A DNA stretch of 59,780 bases from Hominenteromicrobium sp900549945 (GCA_902472305.1 CABRNK010000019.1:1-59780), one strand, 5' to 3'. Positions 9,295 to 18,254 are shown, counted from the stretch's first letter. A program made the numbers and translations. The notes: generated by a model not told the origin, from the sequence alone.

Positions 9295-10818
9295 ATGCAG
9301 ATTCCAACCCTATCGGTCACCGAGAATAAGGCGACCTTGCTTTCGGACGGCAAGCCGTTTCTGGTGCTTGCCGGTGAAGCCCACAATTCGAGCAGTTCCA
9401 GCCTCGAATACATGCGGGAGAGCGTGTGGCCCTATCTGCGGCCCATGCACCTGAATACGCTCGTCGTCGCGGTCACGTGGGAGCTTTTGGAGCCCGCGCC
9501 CGGCCGGTTCGACTTTTCCCTGCCGGACGGGCTGATCCGGCAGGCCGAGGCGGAGGGGGTGAAGCTGGTTTTTCTGTGGTTCGGCCTGTGGAAAAACGGC
9601 ATGAGCACCTATGTGCCCGAATGGGTCAAGCAGGACCGCAAAACCTATTTCGCCATGCGAAACCGCAGCGGGAAGCCTGTAAATGCGGTCTCGCCGCTGT
9701 GTGGGGCCGGTGTTGAGCGCGACGCGGCCGCCTTTGCGGCGCTGATGGCGCACCTGCGAGACTTCGACGTGAACCGCACGGTGCTGATGGTGCAGGTGGA
9801 AAATGAGATGGGGCTTCTGGGCGACTGCCGCGATTTCAGCCCAGCCGCCGAACAGGCGTATGCCGCGGCGCTGCCCGATGACGCAGCGGATTTCTGCGGG
9901 GCGCGCGGCACATGGGACGAAGTGTTCGGCAGCGAAGCGCCGGAGCTTTTTATGACGTACCACTACGCGAAAGCCACACAGCAGATCGCCGCGGCCGGCA
10001 AAGCGGCCTATCCCATTCCGCTCTATGTCAACGCGTGGCTGGAGCAGCATCCATGGACGCCGGGCACGTATCCGGTCGGCGGCCCCATCGCCCGCCATAT
10101 GGACTGGTGGAAGAAATTTGCGCCTGCCGTCGATTTCCTGTCTCCGGACATCTACCTGCCGGATTTTGAGACTGTCTGCCGGGAATACGCGGCGCCGGGC
10201 AACCCGCTGTTCATTCCCGAGGCGCGTCCCTCGCAGGACTCCGCCTCGAACGTATTCGCCGCCATCGGAAAATTCGGCGCGCTGGGCTTCTCGCCCTTTG
10301 CGATCGAGACCGTCGGCCGGGAGGGCGTGCCTCCCGATCCGTCGCTTCTGGGCGGGCTGAACATCATGGCGGAGGCGTTCAACCACTACCGCGCCGGGGA
10401 GTATCTCGCCCAGAGCTACGCGCTGCTCGGCGGGATGGCGGAGCTGCTCTGCAAGTACCGCTGCACGCCGCACATGACGGGCTTTACTCGCGGAAAGGAC
10501 CAAGCGGGCACGCTGGTCCAATTTGAAAAATACGATTTCTGCATCGATTATATGATGAATTCGGCTGAATCTCCGAAGGGCGGCGGCCTCATTATCGAGC
10601 TTTCCGAGGATGAGTTCCTGCTCTGCGGGCTGAACTACCGCGTGACGCCGCAGCCGAAGAACGACGACCCGAGCCATGTGGACTACATTTCAATCACCGA
10701 GGGGCGCTATGAAAACAACGAATGGATCCCCGGCCGCCGGCTGAACGGCGACGAGCTCCGCATCCTGTTCCGTGAAAAGCCGTCCGTCCTGCACTGCCGC
10801 CTGATGCGCTTCCGGTGA
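9295..10818 (+). CDS. GH35-like glycoside hydrolase with DUF5597-type C-terminus
   Basis: About 507 residues, no signal peptide, so probably cytoplasmic. The N-terminal TIM-barrel of the GanA/GH35-like beta-galactosidase group is recognisable: FLVLAGEAHNSS, WELLEP, then QVENEMG with the expected acid/base Glu (about residue 168) and FIPEARPS with a likely nucleophile Glu (about residue 305). The last ~130 residues (DYMMNSAESPKGGG, IEGRxN-like ending) resemble DUF5597. RBS AAGGAGG sits 7 bases before ATG 9295; a GTG at 9292 is an alternative. Its place behind the permeases suggests it trims imported oligosaccharides. Beta-galactosidase is the family default, but the true substrate is not deducible. 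Confidence 0.83.
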   Translation: MQIPTLSVTENKATLLSDGKPFLVLAGEAHNSSSSSLEYMRESVWPYLRPMHLNTLVVAVTWELLEPAPGRFDFSLPDGLIRQAEAEGVKLVFLWFGLWKNGMSTYVPEWVKQDRKTYFAMRNRSGKPVNAVSPLCGAGVERDAAAFAALMAHLRDFDVNRTVLMVQVENEMGLLGDCRDFSPAAEQAYAAALPDDAADFCGARGTWDEVFGSEAPELFMTYHYAKATQQIAAAGKAAYPIPLYVNAWLEQHPWTPGTYPVGGPIARHMDWWKKFAPAVDFLSPDIYLPDFETVCREYAAPGNPLFIPEARPSQDSASNVFAAIGKFGALGFSPFAIETVGREGVPPDPSLLGGLNIMAEAFNHYRAGEYLAQSYALLGGMAELLCKYRCTPHMTGFTRGKDQAGTLVQFEKYDFCIDYMMNSAESPKGGGLIIELSEDEFLLCGLNYRVTPQPKNDDPSHVDYISITEGRYENNEWIPGRRLNGDELRILFREKPSVLHCRLMRFR

Positions 10819-10923
10819 CGGCTCCGAGATGCCGCCGCACGCGGTGGGGGGGCATCTGTGTTAGGAGACACAAGGAGAGAAGCGGCAGAAAGCGCTTATT
10901 CCATACACGGTTGGAATTAGCAG

Positions 10924-10952
10924 TGGACAAAAAACCTGTTGTGCGTGATAAT
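10924..10952 (+). promoter_or_regulatory. Candidate internal promoter before the GH43-like gene
   Basis: TGGACA (10924-10929) and GATAAT (10947-10952) are separated by 17 bases, 71 bases upstream of the GH43-like start. It lies in a 204-base gap that also holds a hairpin (about 10828-10858) lacking a T-run. The gene may therefore be transcribed both with the operon and on its own. Confidence 0.5.
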
Positions 10953-11022
10953 ACTTATAGAGAATGTACGATGCAGGCCCTTTGCGCCAACGTCTGTGCA
11001 TGCAATTTTTGGAGGTGACGCC

Positions 11023-12837
11023 ATGCAATACTACTGCAATCCGCTGAATGTTCCGTATCACTACCAGTTTTTGAAGGACCGCCGCGCGGCGGACGGCGCG
11101 AAGTTCGTCAACCGCGAGGCCGCCGACCCCTCGGTGGTGCTCTTTCAGGGAAAATACTATCTTTTCGCCTCGATGAACGGCTCCGTCTGGGTGTCGGAGG
11201 ATCTCGCCCGCTGGGAGAGCCGCCGGCTGCCCGAAAACCTGCCCATCTACGACTATGCCCCGGATGTCCGCGTCGTCGGCGGCTGGCTGTATTTCTCCGC
11301 CTCCAAGCGGGGGGAGATCTGCAATTTCTACCGCACGAAGGACCCCGTCAACGGCCCTTATGAGGAGATCATCGGCACGTTCGATTTCTGGGATCCCAAC
11401 CTGTTTCTGGACGACGATGGCCGCCTGTACTTCTACTGGGGCTGCTCCAATGTCACCCCGCTCTGGGGCGTGGAGCTGGACCGGGAGACGATGAAGCCCA
11501 AAACCGAGCGCATCGAGCTGATTTCAGGCGATCCTTTCCACAAGGGGTACGAGCGGTTCGGCGAGGACAACTCTGAGCAGCCGAAAACGGAGGCGGAGGT
11601 CGAGGCGCTGTTCACGGCCTTTCTGAAGGAAAAAAGTCTTGCGGCGGATGACATTCCGGCCTCGTACCGGAAGATGCTGCGCGGGATGTTCTCCGGCATG
11701 CCCTTTATCGAGGGCGCGTGGATGACGAAGCACGGCGGCCGGTACTACCTGCAATACGCCTGTCCCGGCACGGAATTCAACGTTTATGCCGACGGCGTTT
11801 ATGTGTCGGAAAGCCCGCTCGGGCCGTTCGCCCCGGCAGAGAACAACCCGTTTTCCATGAAGCCCGGCGGCTTTATGCGCGGGGCGGGCCACGGTTCCAC
11901 CGTGGAGGACAAGAACGGCGCGTGGTGGCATGCGGCGACGATGCAGATCAGCATGAACCATTCCTTTGAGCGCCGCGTCGGCCTGTGGCGCGCCGGGTTT
12001 GACCGGGACGGCGAGCTGTTCTGCAACCAGCGCTACGGCGATTGGCCGGTCAGTATGGAGCGCCTAATGGCGGACCCGTGGGCGGAGCCGGAGTGGTATC
12101 TGCTCAGCTATGGAAAAAGCACGGCAGCCTCCTCCTGTGCGCCGGGCATGGATTCCGCCCGCGCGGCGGACGAAAACGCGCAGACGTGGTGGAAGGCCGG
12201 CAGCGCCGAATCCGGCGCGTGGCTTTCGCTCGATCTGGGCGAGGTGATGGACGTCCGCGCCGTGCAGATCAACTTTGCCGACGACAGGGAAAGCGGCATC
12301 GCTTGGCCGCCGCAGGCTGAGGCAGCCGCAGAGCGCTGGATCGACCTCGAGCAGCAGGCCACCCGGTGGCTGCTCGAGGGCTCCGCCGACGGCGAAACGT
12401 GGATGACCGTGGAGGATAAACGTGATGCGGACACCGATTTGAGCCACGACCTTGTCGTGCGGGAAAACGGCATCAGGCTCCGGCATCTGCGCCTCACGGT
12501 ATTCGCGGTGCCCTACGGCGCGGCGCCCTGCGTCTCCGGCCTGCGCGTCTTTGGCAGGGGAAACGGGGAGAGGCCGCAGGCGGCAAGGGCCGCGGCGAAG
12601 CGCATAGGCCCCATGGATTTCACCGTATCGGTTCCGCGCGTGCCCGGCGCCGCCGGCTTCAACGTGCTTTGGGGCCACCGGCCGGACAAGCTCTACCACA
12701 GCTACATGCTGATGGGCGACAGCGTTTCGGAAAAACGGATCGGCGCGCTGGTGGCGGGCCAGACGTATTACTTCCGCGTGGACGCATTCAATGAGAACGG
12801 CATCACGGCGGGCGAGGTCGAGCGGCTCGGCGGGTAA
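11023..12837 (+). CDS. GH43-like glycosidase with F5/8C and Fn3-like tails
   Basis: About 604 residues, no signal peptide. The N-terminal ~340 residues form a GH43-type five-bladed propeller: ADPSVVLFQGKYYLF carries the base Asp, FDFWDPNLF the pKa-modulating Asp and FIEGAWM the acid Glu. Residues ~365-530 look like an F5/8 type C (CBM32-like) domain (ADENAQTWWKA, WLSLDLG). The end (VPGAAGFNVLWG, TYYFRVDAFNENG) looks like fibronectin type III. ATG 11023 follows GGAGGTGACG; an upstream GTG start lacks support. By family it removes arabinose or xylose residues. Together with GH30 and GH51 this suggests arabinoxylan or arabinan use. Confidence 0.85.
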   Translation: MQYYCNPLNVPYHYQFLKDRRAADGAKFVNREAADPSVVLFQGKYYLFASMNGSVWVSEDLARWESRRLPENLPIYDYAPDVRVVGGWLYFSASKRGEICNFYRTKDPVNGPYEEIIGTFDFWDPNLFLDDDGRLYFYWGCSNVTPLWGVELDRETMKPKTERIELISGDPFHKGYERFGEDNSEQPKTEAEVEALFTAFLKEKSLAADDIPASYRKMLRGMFSGMPFIEGAWMTKHGGRYYLQYACPGTEFNVYADGVYVSESPLGPFAPAENNPFSMKPGGFMRGAGHGSTVEDKNGAWWHAATMQISMNHSFERRVGLWRAGFDRDGELFCNQRYGDWPVSMERLMADPWAEPEWYLLSYGKSTAASSCAPGMDSARAADENAQTWWKAGSAESGAWLSLDLGEVMDVRAVQINFADDRESGIAWPPQAEAAAERWIDLEQQATRWLLEGSADGETWMTVEDKRDADTDLSHDLVVRENGIRLRHLRLTVFAVPYGAAPCVSGLRVFGRGNGERPQAARAAAKRIGPMDFTVSVPRVPGAAGFNVLWGHRPDKLYHSYMLMGDSVSEKRIGALVAGQTYYFRVDAFNENGITAGEVERLGG

Positions 12838-12887
12838 AAGCGCCGCGCATTTTCCCACCGGAAAATTTCAACAGCCCGGCAAGAAGA

Positions 12888-12935
12888 CGGCCGGAGCATC
12901 CCCGCGGATGTTCCGGCCGCTTTCTGCGGTTTTTG
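12888..12935 (+). terminator. Terminator of the sugar-uptake operon
   Basis: A 14-bp stem (12888-12901 with 12906-12919, one G-U pair) with a 4-base loop is followed by CTTTCTGCGGTTTTT. It is the first of three consecutive hairpins between the convergent GH43-like and GH30 genes. Confidence 0.8.
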
Positions 12936-12973
12936 GGGCGCTTTTGAGCCGCCCCATGCCGTACGGAAAACAG

Positions 12974-13020
12974 AAAGCGCCGCACTGCCGGTCTGCAAAT
13001 CGGCGGTGCGGCGCTTTGTA
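12974..13020. terminator. Second intergenic hairpin, 17-bp stem
   Basis: 12974-12990 pairs with 13001-13017 (one G-T pair) around a 10-base loop. The outer bases are AAA/TTT, so it could terminate transcription from either side. Confidence 0.65.
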
Positions 13021-13027
13021 TCGATAA

Positions 13028-13076
13028 AAGGGCCGATGCAGTTTCTTTCTGCACCGGCCCTTGTTTCGGTTTTTTC
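13028..13076. terminator. Third intergenic hairpin with T-run
   Basis: A 14-bp stem with one mismatch (13028-13041 with 13049-13062) has loop TTTCTTT and is followed on the plus strand by TTGTTTCGGTTTTTTC. On the minus strand it lies just after the GH30 stop. Confidence 0.7.
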
Positions 13077-13120
13077 GTAAAGGATATGGGATTTATGCGG
13101 GACAGCGCCCACGTGCCCGG

Positions 13121-14602
13121 TCAGATCTCGTCGATCACCAGCGTGGAAAGCGTCCGCGCCGGGAAGGAGACGCGGATGACCTTGCCGCGGATGCGCAGCG
13201 CATACGCGCGGTCCTCATTCTCCTTGTTGAGCGCGACAACGGCGAGCGAGCCGTCGGGGTTCACGGCGGCGGTGATCTCCGCGTGGTCGTCACACCGGCT
13301 GAAGCCGGCGCGCTTTGCGCCCGGCTGGATGTAGCGGGAGAAATGGCCGACGTAGTCGAAGATCAGGTCGGTGCGGAAGGTGCCGTCGTCGTTGACGATC
13401 ATGCCGGCGGCAAAGCCGAAGTCCACGTGCCGCGGGCCGCCGTCCTTATCCACGCAGAAGTTCCAGTCGAACCACGTCTCCATGCCGGCGTTCAGATTGC
13501 CGATGATGTCGTGCGCGTAGTTCACCGCGTCGTCCTGCTCGACGGTTTCCGGCGTTTTATCCGTGCCAAAGCCGGCAAAGCCGACGCGGCCGGGCTGGTG
13601 CAGGGGGCAGCACTCGGAGAACATCATTTTCAGTCCGGGGTACTGTTCCGCCGTCATTTTCACGGCCTCAAAGTGGTCGCCGGAATACCAGTGGAAAGCG
13701 ACGCCCTCGATCATCTCGCGGGTAGTGTCGTCCAGCATGTCGCGGGTCCACTCGAAAACGCGCTCCTTGTTGTGATCCCAGATGTACAGGCCGATTTTCC
13801 CGATGAGTCCGGCCGCTTTCATGGCGGGGTACAGGTGGTCGCGCAGGAAAATCTTCTGATCCTGCGCCGTCCAGACGCAGCTGTCCCAGTTGGTCGCGGC
13901 GATCGATTCATTTTGCAGCGTCATCATCGTGACGGGGACGCCCTCATTCAGATAGGCTTCGGCCAGCTTGACGAGGTATCTGGCCCAGTCGCTGTAATGC
14001 TCGGGCTTAAGGCTGCCGCCGTTGCAGCGCTGCGGCTTGGTGTAGTCTACCTTGTCGGGCATGCCGGGCAGCGCGCCGTACACCTTTTTCTCGTTCTTCG
14101 GCGGTGCGGGCGGGGTTTTCCACTGCCAGGGCGGGGACCACGGGCTGAGCAGAACGGAGACCGGCCGCTTGCACAGGGCGAGCGCCTCTTTCAATGCGGG
14201 CAGAATGTACTTGAAGTTGCGGGTCATGTCAAAGGTCTTGAATTCCGGGTCCGCGATGGGGTCGGCCACAGCCTGATACTCCTCGAGCGAGTAATCGCAG
14301 CTGTCCAGCGGCACGCGGATCAAAGCGAGGTTGTTGCCCTTTTCGGTAAAGAGCAGCTCCATCGCCTTCTTGTGGTTTTCCGGGGTGAGCGTGGAGAGCA
14401 GGTAGGCGCTCGTGTCCGTCATGGCGCCGCCGAAGCCCGTTATGGTTTGGTAGGTGATTTCCGGATACAGGTTGATGACGCCGGATTCCAGATGGCGTGG
14501 CTCGTCGGCCTCCAGCGTGACGGGCAGATCCCTTTCCACGGGATAACCGATGCCGTTTGCGGCAAAGGTGGTGATCTGTCTGCATTTCATGGTGATGCTC
14601 AT
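13121..14602 (-). CDS. GH30 family glycosidase
   Basis: 493 residues, no signal peptide. GH30 hallmarks: ITGFGGAMTDTSAY near residue 55, LSPWSPPWQWK, LQNESIAATNWDSC with the acid/base Glu near residue 205, and MMFSECCP with the nucleophile Glu near residue 300. A C-terminal beta-structure follows. GH30 enzymes are retaining beta-glucosidases, beta-xylosidases, glucuronoxylanases or beta-1,6-glucanases; the subfamily is not determinable by eye. ATG 14602 is preceded directly by AAGGAAGGA. ATG 14590 would move the start to a more usual spacing from the same site. It has its own promoter and is convergent to the uptake operon, completing the glycan-degrading set. Confidence 0.88.
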   Translation of the reverse strand: MSITMKCRQITTFAANGIGYPVERDLPVTLEADEPRHLESGVINLYPEITYQTITGFGGAMTDTSAYLLSTLTPENHKKAMELLFTEKGNNLALIRVPLDSCDYSLEEYQAVADPIADPEFKTFDMTRNFKYILPALKEALALCKRPVSVLLSPWSPPWQWKTPPAPPKNEKKVYGALPGMPDKVDYTKPQRCNGGSLKPEHYSDWARYLVKLAEAYLNEGVPVTMMTLQNESIAATNWDSCVWTAQDQKIFLRDHLYPAMKAAGLIGKIGLYIWDHNKERVFEWTRDMLDDTTREMIEGVAFHWYSGDHFEAVKMTAEQYPGLKMMFSECCPLHQPGRVGFAGFGTDKTPETVEQDDAVNYAHDIIGNLNAGMETWFDWNFCVDKDGGPRHVDFGFAAGMIVNDDGTFRTDLIFDYVGHFSRYIQPGAKRAGFSRCDDHAEITAAVNPDGSLAVVALNKENEDRAYALRIRGKVIRVSFPARTLSTLVIDEI

Positions 14603-14672
14603 TCCTTCCTTTTGATTTTCCGGCCGTGCGGGGGAGCAACTCCTGCGCGGCTGCTGCGTTTTTTACAGAAAT

Positions 14673-14701
14673 AGTATACCATATAGAGGTGAATTTGTCA
14701 A
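14673..14701 (-). promoter_or_regulatory. Promoter of the GH30 gene
   Basis: Read on the minus strand: TTGACA (14701-14696), 17-base spacer, TATACT (14678-14673) with an upstream TGG extended element. It is close to the vegetative consensus, 71 bases before the GH30 start. Confidence 0.8.
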
Positions 14702-14845
14702 AAAGAATGATTGCGGACGCGCTAGGGCAAGGCCATGCGGGAAGGACGCGCCGGCGGGCCGGCTTCGAACCTTTAGGGTGCTTTGGCGGCGCGGCGCACA
14801 GCGGGGGCCAAACGGCTCCGCTCTCCGAAATGCGGGCGGTTTTTC

Positions 14846-14874
14846 TTTACAATGCGTCTGGCCGTTGTTATAAT
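14846..14874 (+). promoter_or_regulatory. Promoter of the GNAT gene
   Basis: TTTACA (14846-14851), a 17-base spacer and TATAAT (14869-14874) lie 21 bases before the GTG start. The transcript leader is very short. Confidence 0.75.
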
Positions 14875-14895
14875 GAAGAAAAAGGAGGGGGAACG

Positions 14896-15765
14896 GTGGA
14901 GCAGGGACAGATCGTAAAGGGGTATCGGAACGACGATGCGCTGCGCGGCAGCTTTGACCGTCTTGCGCGGCGGACCTTTGATCTCGCGTTTGAGGACTGG
15001 TATCAAAACGGCTTTTGGGGCGATGATTATATCCCGTATTCGGTCGTGATCGACGGCGCGGTCGCGGCGAACGTCTCAGTGAACCGAACGGACTTCGTCC
15101 TCGGCGGCGAGACAAAGCGCTTTATCCAGCTTGGCACCGTGATGACGGACGAGCGGTACCGGAACCGTGGGCTGATCCGCCGCCTGATGGCGGAGATCGA
15201 CCGGGATTTTGCGGGGCGGGCGGACGGCGTCTACCTGTTTGCCAACGACAGCGTGCTGAATTTTTACCCGAAATTCGGATTTCGCCGGGCGGTAGAGCTC
15301 GAATATACAAGGACGGTGGAAACCGCCGGCGCAGCTTTTGCAGAGCCGGTGCCGATGCGCGATGCCGCGGCGTGGGCGGCGCTTACCGGGGCGATTCAGG
15401 CGAGCGCGCCGTGCGGCCGGTTTTCGCTCAGCGGCAACACCGGCCTGCCGCTCTTTTACGTCTCGAAGTTCATGCAGGACTGCGTCTGCCGCATCGGCGA
15501 TGATGCGTATGCGGTGGCCGAGCAGGAGGGCGGGACGCTGTGTCTGCACGCGGTCTATGCGCCGGCGCCGCCCGATCTGGACGCGGTCGTCCGCGCGTTC
15601 GGCGCAGGCGTGCGGCAGGTGCGGCTCGGTTTTACGCCGCAGAGCAGCGCAGGATGGACGCCGCACGCGCGCCGTGAAGCGGATACGACGCTGTTTGTCC
15701 GCGGCGCCGGCTTCGATGATTTTGAACGCAGGGGACTGATGTTTCCGGTGCTGGCGCACGCCTGA
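14896..15765 (+). CDS. GNAT family N-acetyltransferase
   Basis: About 289 residues. The N-terminal half is a GNAT fold: VAANVSVNR, then the acetyl-CoA-binding segment IQLGTVMTDERYRNRGLIRR near residues 75-95, then a YPKFGF motif near residue 125. The C-terminal half is a second, less conserved domain seen in two-domain acetyltransferases. GTG 14896 is chosen because AGGAGGGG lies 7-12 bases upstream and the promoter leaves no room for an earlier start. It is first of a group with the dehydrogenase and DUF3795-like genes, 51 bases apart. The substrate is unknown. Confidence 0.8.
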   Translation: MEQGQIVKGYRNDDALRGSFDRLARRTFDLAFEDWYQNGFWGDDYIPYSVVIDGAVAANVSVNRTDFVLGGETKRFIQLGTVMTDERYRNRGLIRRLMAEIDRDFAGRADGVYLFANDSVLNFYPKFGFRRAVELEYTRTVETAGAAFAEPVPMRDAAAWAALTGAIQASAPCGRFSLSGNTGLPLFYVSKFMQDCVCRIGDDAYAVAEQEGGTLCLHAVYAPAPPDLDAVVRAFGAGVRQVRLGFTPQSSAGWTPHARREADTTLFVRGAGFDDFERRGLMFPVLAHA

Positions 15766-15816
15766 GGCGGATTGAGGCCGGTGCGGGGCCGTGAAACAGA
15801 TGGGAGGAAAGACCGG

Positions 15817-16818
15817 ATGAAAAAGGGAATTTTTCTCGGTGACAAAAAACAGATCGATTCCGTTTATCCCGAGGCGCTGCGCGCGGCGCTCGGTGAGAGC
15901 TGCGCGCTGGAAAGCGCGGTGTTCACGAAAGAGGCGGTTCTGCGCGACCCGGCGCGCTTTGCAGATACGGACTATATTTTTTCAACATGGGGTATGCCGG
16001 CCTTTGCGGAGCAGGAGATCGCCGCCTGCTTCCCGCGGCTCCGCGCCGTGTTCTACGCGGCGGGCACGGTGCAGGCGTTCGCTCGACCGTTTCTTTCGCG
16101 CGGCGTGCAGGTGTTCAGCGCATGGGCGGCGAACGCCGTGCCGGTCGCCGAATATACTGCGGCGCAGATCACGCTTGCGAACAAGGGATTTTACCAGAAC
16201 CAGCGCTTATATCACCGCGGAGAGCCTGCACGCGCCGCGGCGCATTTTCGCGGGCATGCGGGGAACTGCCGCGTAAAAACCGGCCTGATCGGCGCGGGGA
16301 TGATCGGCTCGATGGTGGCCGAGCGGCTTCGTGCGCTCGAGACGGAGGTGCTGGTGTTTGATCCGTTTTTGCCTGCGGCGCGCGCCGCCGCGCTGCATGT
16401 GCGTGCCGTTTCGCTTGAAACGCTCTTCACGGAATGCACGGTTGTCTCCAACCATCTCGCAAACAATGCGCAGACGCAGGGCATGCTCCGCTACGCGCTG
16501 TTTTCAAGGCTGCCGCCGTATGCGACGTTTCTCAATACGGGGCGCGGCGCGCAGGTTGTGGAGCCGGATCTCGCGCGCTTTCTCGCCGAGCGGCCGGACT
16601 GCACCGCCGTGCTGGATGTGACCGCCGAGGAGCCGCTGCCGCCGTCCCACCCGTTTTACACGCTCGAAAACTGCTTCCTGACAACGCATATCGCGGGCAG
16701 CGCCGGGCAGGAGGTTTGGCGCATGGCGGAATACATGCTCGAGGAGCTGCGCCGGCTGGAGGCGGGAGATCAGACGCGCTATGGCGTCACGCCCGCGATG
16801 CTGGAGACGATGGCATGA
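15817..16818 (+). CDS. D-2-hydroxyacid dehydrogenase family protein
   Basis: About 333 residues. The NAD-binding Rossmann motif GLIGAGMIGSMVAERL lies near residues 165-180. Family catalytic positions are present: Arg in LNTGRGAQVV, Glu in VTAEEPLPP and His in TTHIAGS. The protein should catalyse NAD-dependent interconversion of a 2-keto acid and a D-2-hydroxy acid in the cytoplasm. ATG 15817 follows GGGAGGAAAG. The gene ends in an ATGA overlap with the DUF3795-like gene, so the two are translationally coupled. The specific substrate cannot be read from the sequence. Confidence 0.85.
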   Translation: MKKGIFLGDKKQIDSVYPEALRAALGESCALESAVFTKEAVLRDPARFADTDYIFSTWGMPAFAEQEIAACFPRLRAVFYAAGTVQAFARPFLSRGVQVFSAWAANAVPVAEYTAAQITLANKGFYQNQRLYHRGEPARAAAHFRGHAGNCRVKTGLIGAGMIGSMVAERLRALETEVLVFDPFLPAARAAALHVRAVSLETLFTECTVVSNHLANNAQTQGMLRYALFSRLPPYATFLNTGRGAQVVEPDLARFLAERPDCTAVLDVTAEEPLPPSHPFYTLENCFLTTHIAGSAGQEVWRMAEYMLEELRRLEAGDQTRYGVTPAMLETMA

Positions 16819-17360
16819 AGGGGTTCGCGCGCACCGATCTGGATTTTTCGCTCTGCGGGCTGAACTGCGGCCTGTGTCCGATGCGGCTGGACGGCTACTG
16901 CCCCGGCTGCGGCGGCGGGGCGGGGAACCAGTCCTGCAAAATCGCCCGGTGTGCGATGGAGCGCGGCAGCCCGGCATACTGCTTTCAGTGCGCGGACTTC
17001 CCCTGCGGTCTGCTGGGGCTGGATGAGCCGTACGATATGGTGGTCACGCGCCGGAACCAGCGCGCCGATTTGAAGCGCGCGGCCGAAATCGGCCCTGCCG
17101 CCTATGCGCAGGAGCAGTGGGAAAAGGCGGCGCTTCTGCGCGAGCTGCTGGAAAACTACAACGACGGACGGCGCAAAACGCTCTTTTGCACCGCGGTGAA
17201 TCTCCTGCCGCTCGACGACCTGCGCCGCCTGCTCGCAGATCTGCCGGCAGAGGCCGTCGAGCGGAAAGACCGCGCTGCGGCGGCCGCCGCGCGTCTGACC
17301 GCCATGGGCAGCGCGCGCGGCATCGAGTTAAAGCTCCGCCGCAAGCCGAAAAAATGCTGA
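16815..17360 (+). CDS. DUF3795-like cysteine-rich protein
   Basis: 181 residues. The N-terminal half is Cys-rich, with clusters CGLNCGLCPMRLDGYCPGC, SCKIARC and YCFQCADFPC, as in DUF3795 proteins, which are thought to bind metal. The second half is helical and ends in a basic tail. The start ATG overlaps the stop of the dehydrogenase (ATGA). Function is unknown. The Cys pattern suggests zinc or an Fe-S cluster, but that is inference. Confidence 0.75.
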   Translation: MKGFARTDLDFSLCGLNCGLCPMRLDGYCPGCGGGAGNQSCKIARCAMERGSPAYCFQCADFPCGLLGLDEPYDMVVTRRNQRADLKRAAEIGPAAYAQEQWEKAALLRELLENYNDGRRKTLFCTAVNLLPLDDLRRLLADLPAEAVERKDRAAAAAARLTAMGSARGIELKLRRKPKKC

Positions 17361-17384
17361 AAGAATTGAAAGGGGAGACCTCCG

Positions 17385-18125
17385 TTGTACAAAGCCATTT
17401 TATTTGACATCGAAAACACGCTGCTGTATCCGGAAGTATCGCTGAATGAACAGCTCGCGGCGCTCGAGCTCGGCGGCGCGCCGCTTTTCACCGCGGCCTC
17501 TGCCCGCGAAGCGGTGCGGCAGGCGGAGCTTTGGACGGCGGAGCAAATCCTCCGCGAGCAGGAGACAAACACGCGCATGGAGGACGACGCATTTTTTGAA
17601 AACGTCCTGTACGCTTACGTGCGGAATGCGTCTAAGCAGAATGAAAAGGCGGCCGGTGTGATCCGGCATGCGATTTTGGCAGCGCGCGGCATGCAGAATG
17701 ACATGCCCAAGGCGCTGCATAAGCCGGACGGCCTGCCAGCGCTGCTCGAAGCGCTTTCGGCCCGGTATACACTCGGCATCGTCAGCAACCACCGCGGGCG
17801 CATCCGCCGTGTGCTCGATGCAGAGGGGCTCACGCCGTACTTCAAGGCTGTCATGATCTCGGAATCTGCCGGCGTCGAGAAGCCGGACCCGCGCATTCTG
17901 ACAATGACGTGCGAGGCGCTCGGCGTCGAACCCGTGGAAAGCCTCTACGTCGGCGATCATCCGTTTGATGTCCTCTGCGCAGCGCGCGCCGGCATGGACT
18001 GCGCGTGGGTCGATAACGGCGTATTCAGGCCGGAGGATCTTCCCGAAAAGCCGCGCTGGACGCTGCGCGCGGTCACGGCGCTTACTCCGGTTTTGTGTAC
18101 ACAAAATGCAGGAAAAGATTCTTGA
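17385..18125 (+). CDS. HAD superfamily hydrolase
   Basis: 246 residues. HAD motif I is FDIENTLL near residue 8, motif II IVSNH near residue 127, motif III Lys in VEKPDPRI, and motif IV YVGDHPFDV. The order and spacing fit a subfamily IA phosphatase with an alpha-helical cap (residues ~18-95). Motif I is unusual: the second Asp (DxD) is Glu (DxE). A TTG start at 17385 is preceded by AAAGGGGAG. The last residues run close to the ddh promoter. The physiological substrate is unknown. Confidence 0.82.
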   Translation: MYKAILFDIENTLLYPEVSLNEQLAALELGGAPLFTAASAREAVRQAELWTAEQILREQETNTRMEDDAFFENVLYAYVRNASKQNEKAAGVIRHAILAARGMQNDMPKALHKPDGLPALLEALSARYTLGIVSNHRGRIRRVLDAEGLTPYFKAVMISESAGVEKPDPRILTMTCEALGVEPVESLYVGDHPFDVLCAARAGMDCAWVDNGVFRPEDLPEKPRWTLRAVTALTPVLCTQNAGKDS

Positions 18126-18160
18126 AATTTCATTTTCTGTGCCGAAAATGGATTTTTCTC

Positions 18161-18188
18161 TTGAAATTTGCAGGAATCTGCGTATAAT
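18161..18188 (+). promoter_or_regulatory. Promoter of ddh
   Basis: TTGAAA (18161-18166), a 16-base spacer and TATAAT (18183-18188) lie 67 bases before the ddh ATG. Confidence 0.75.
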
Positions 18189-18254
18189 AGATTTTGAAAG
18201 GTCTGTGTACGGCATTTTGCCGCACATAAATTTTAAAGTAAGGGAGCATAAAAA

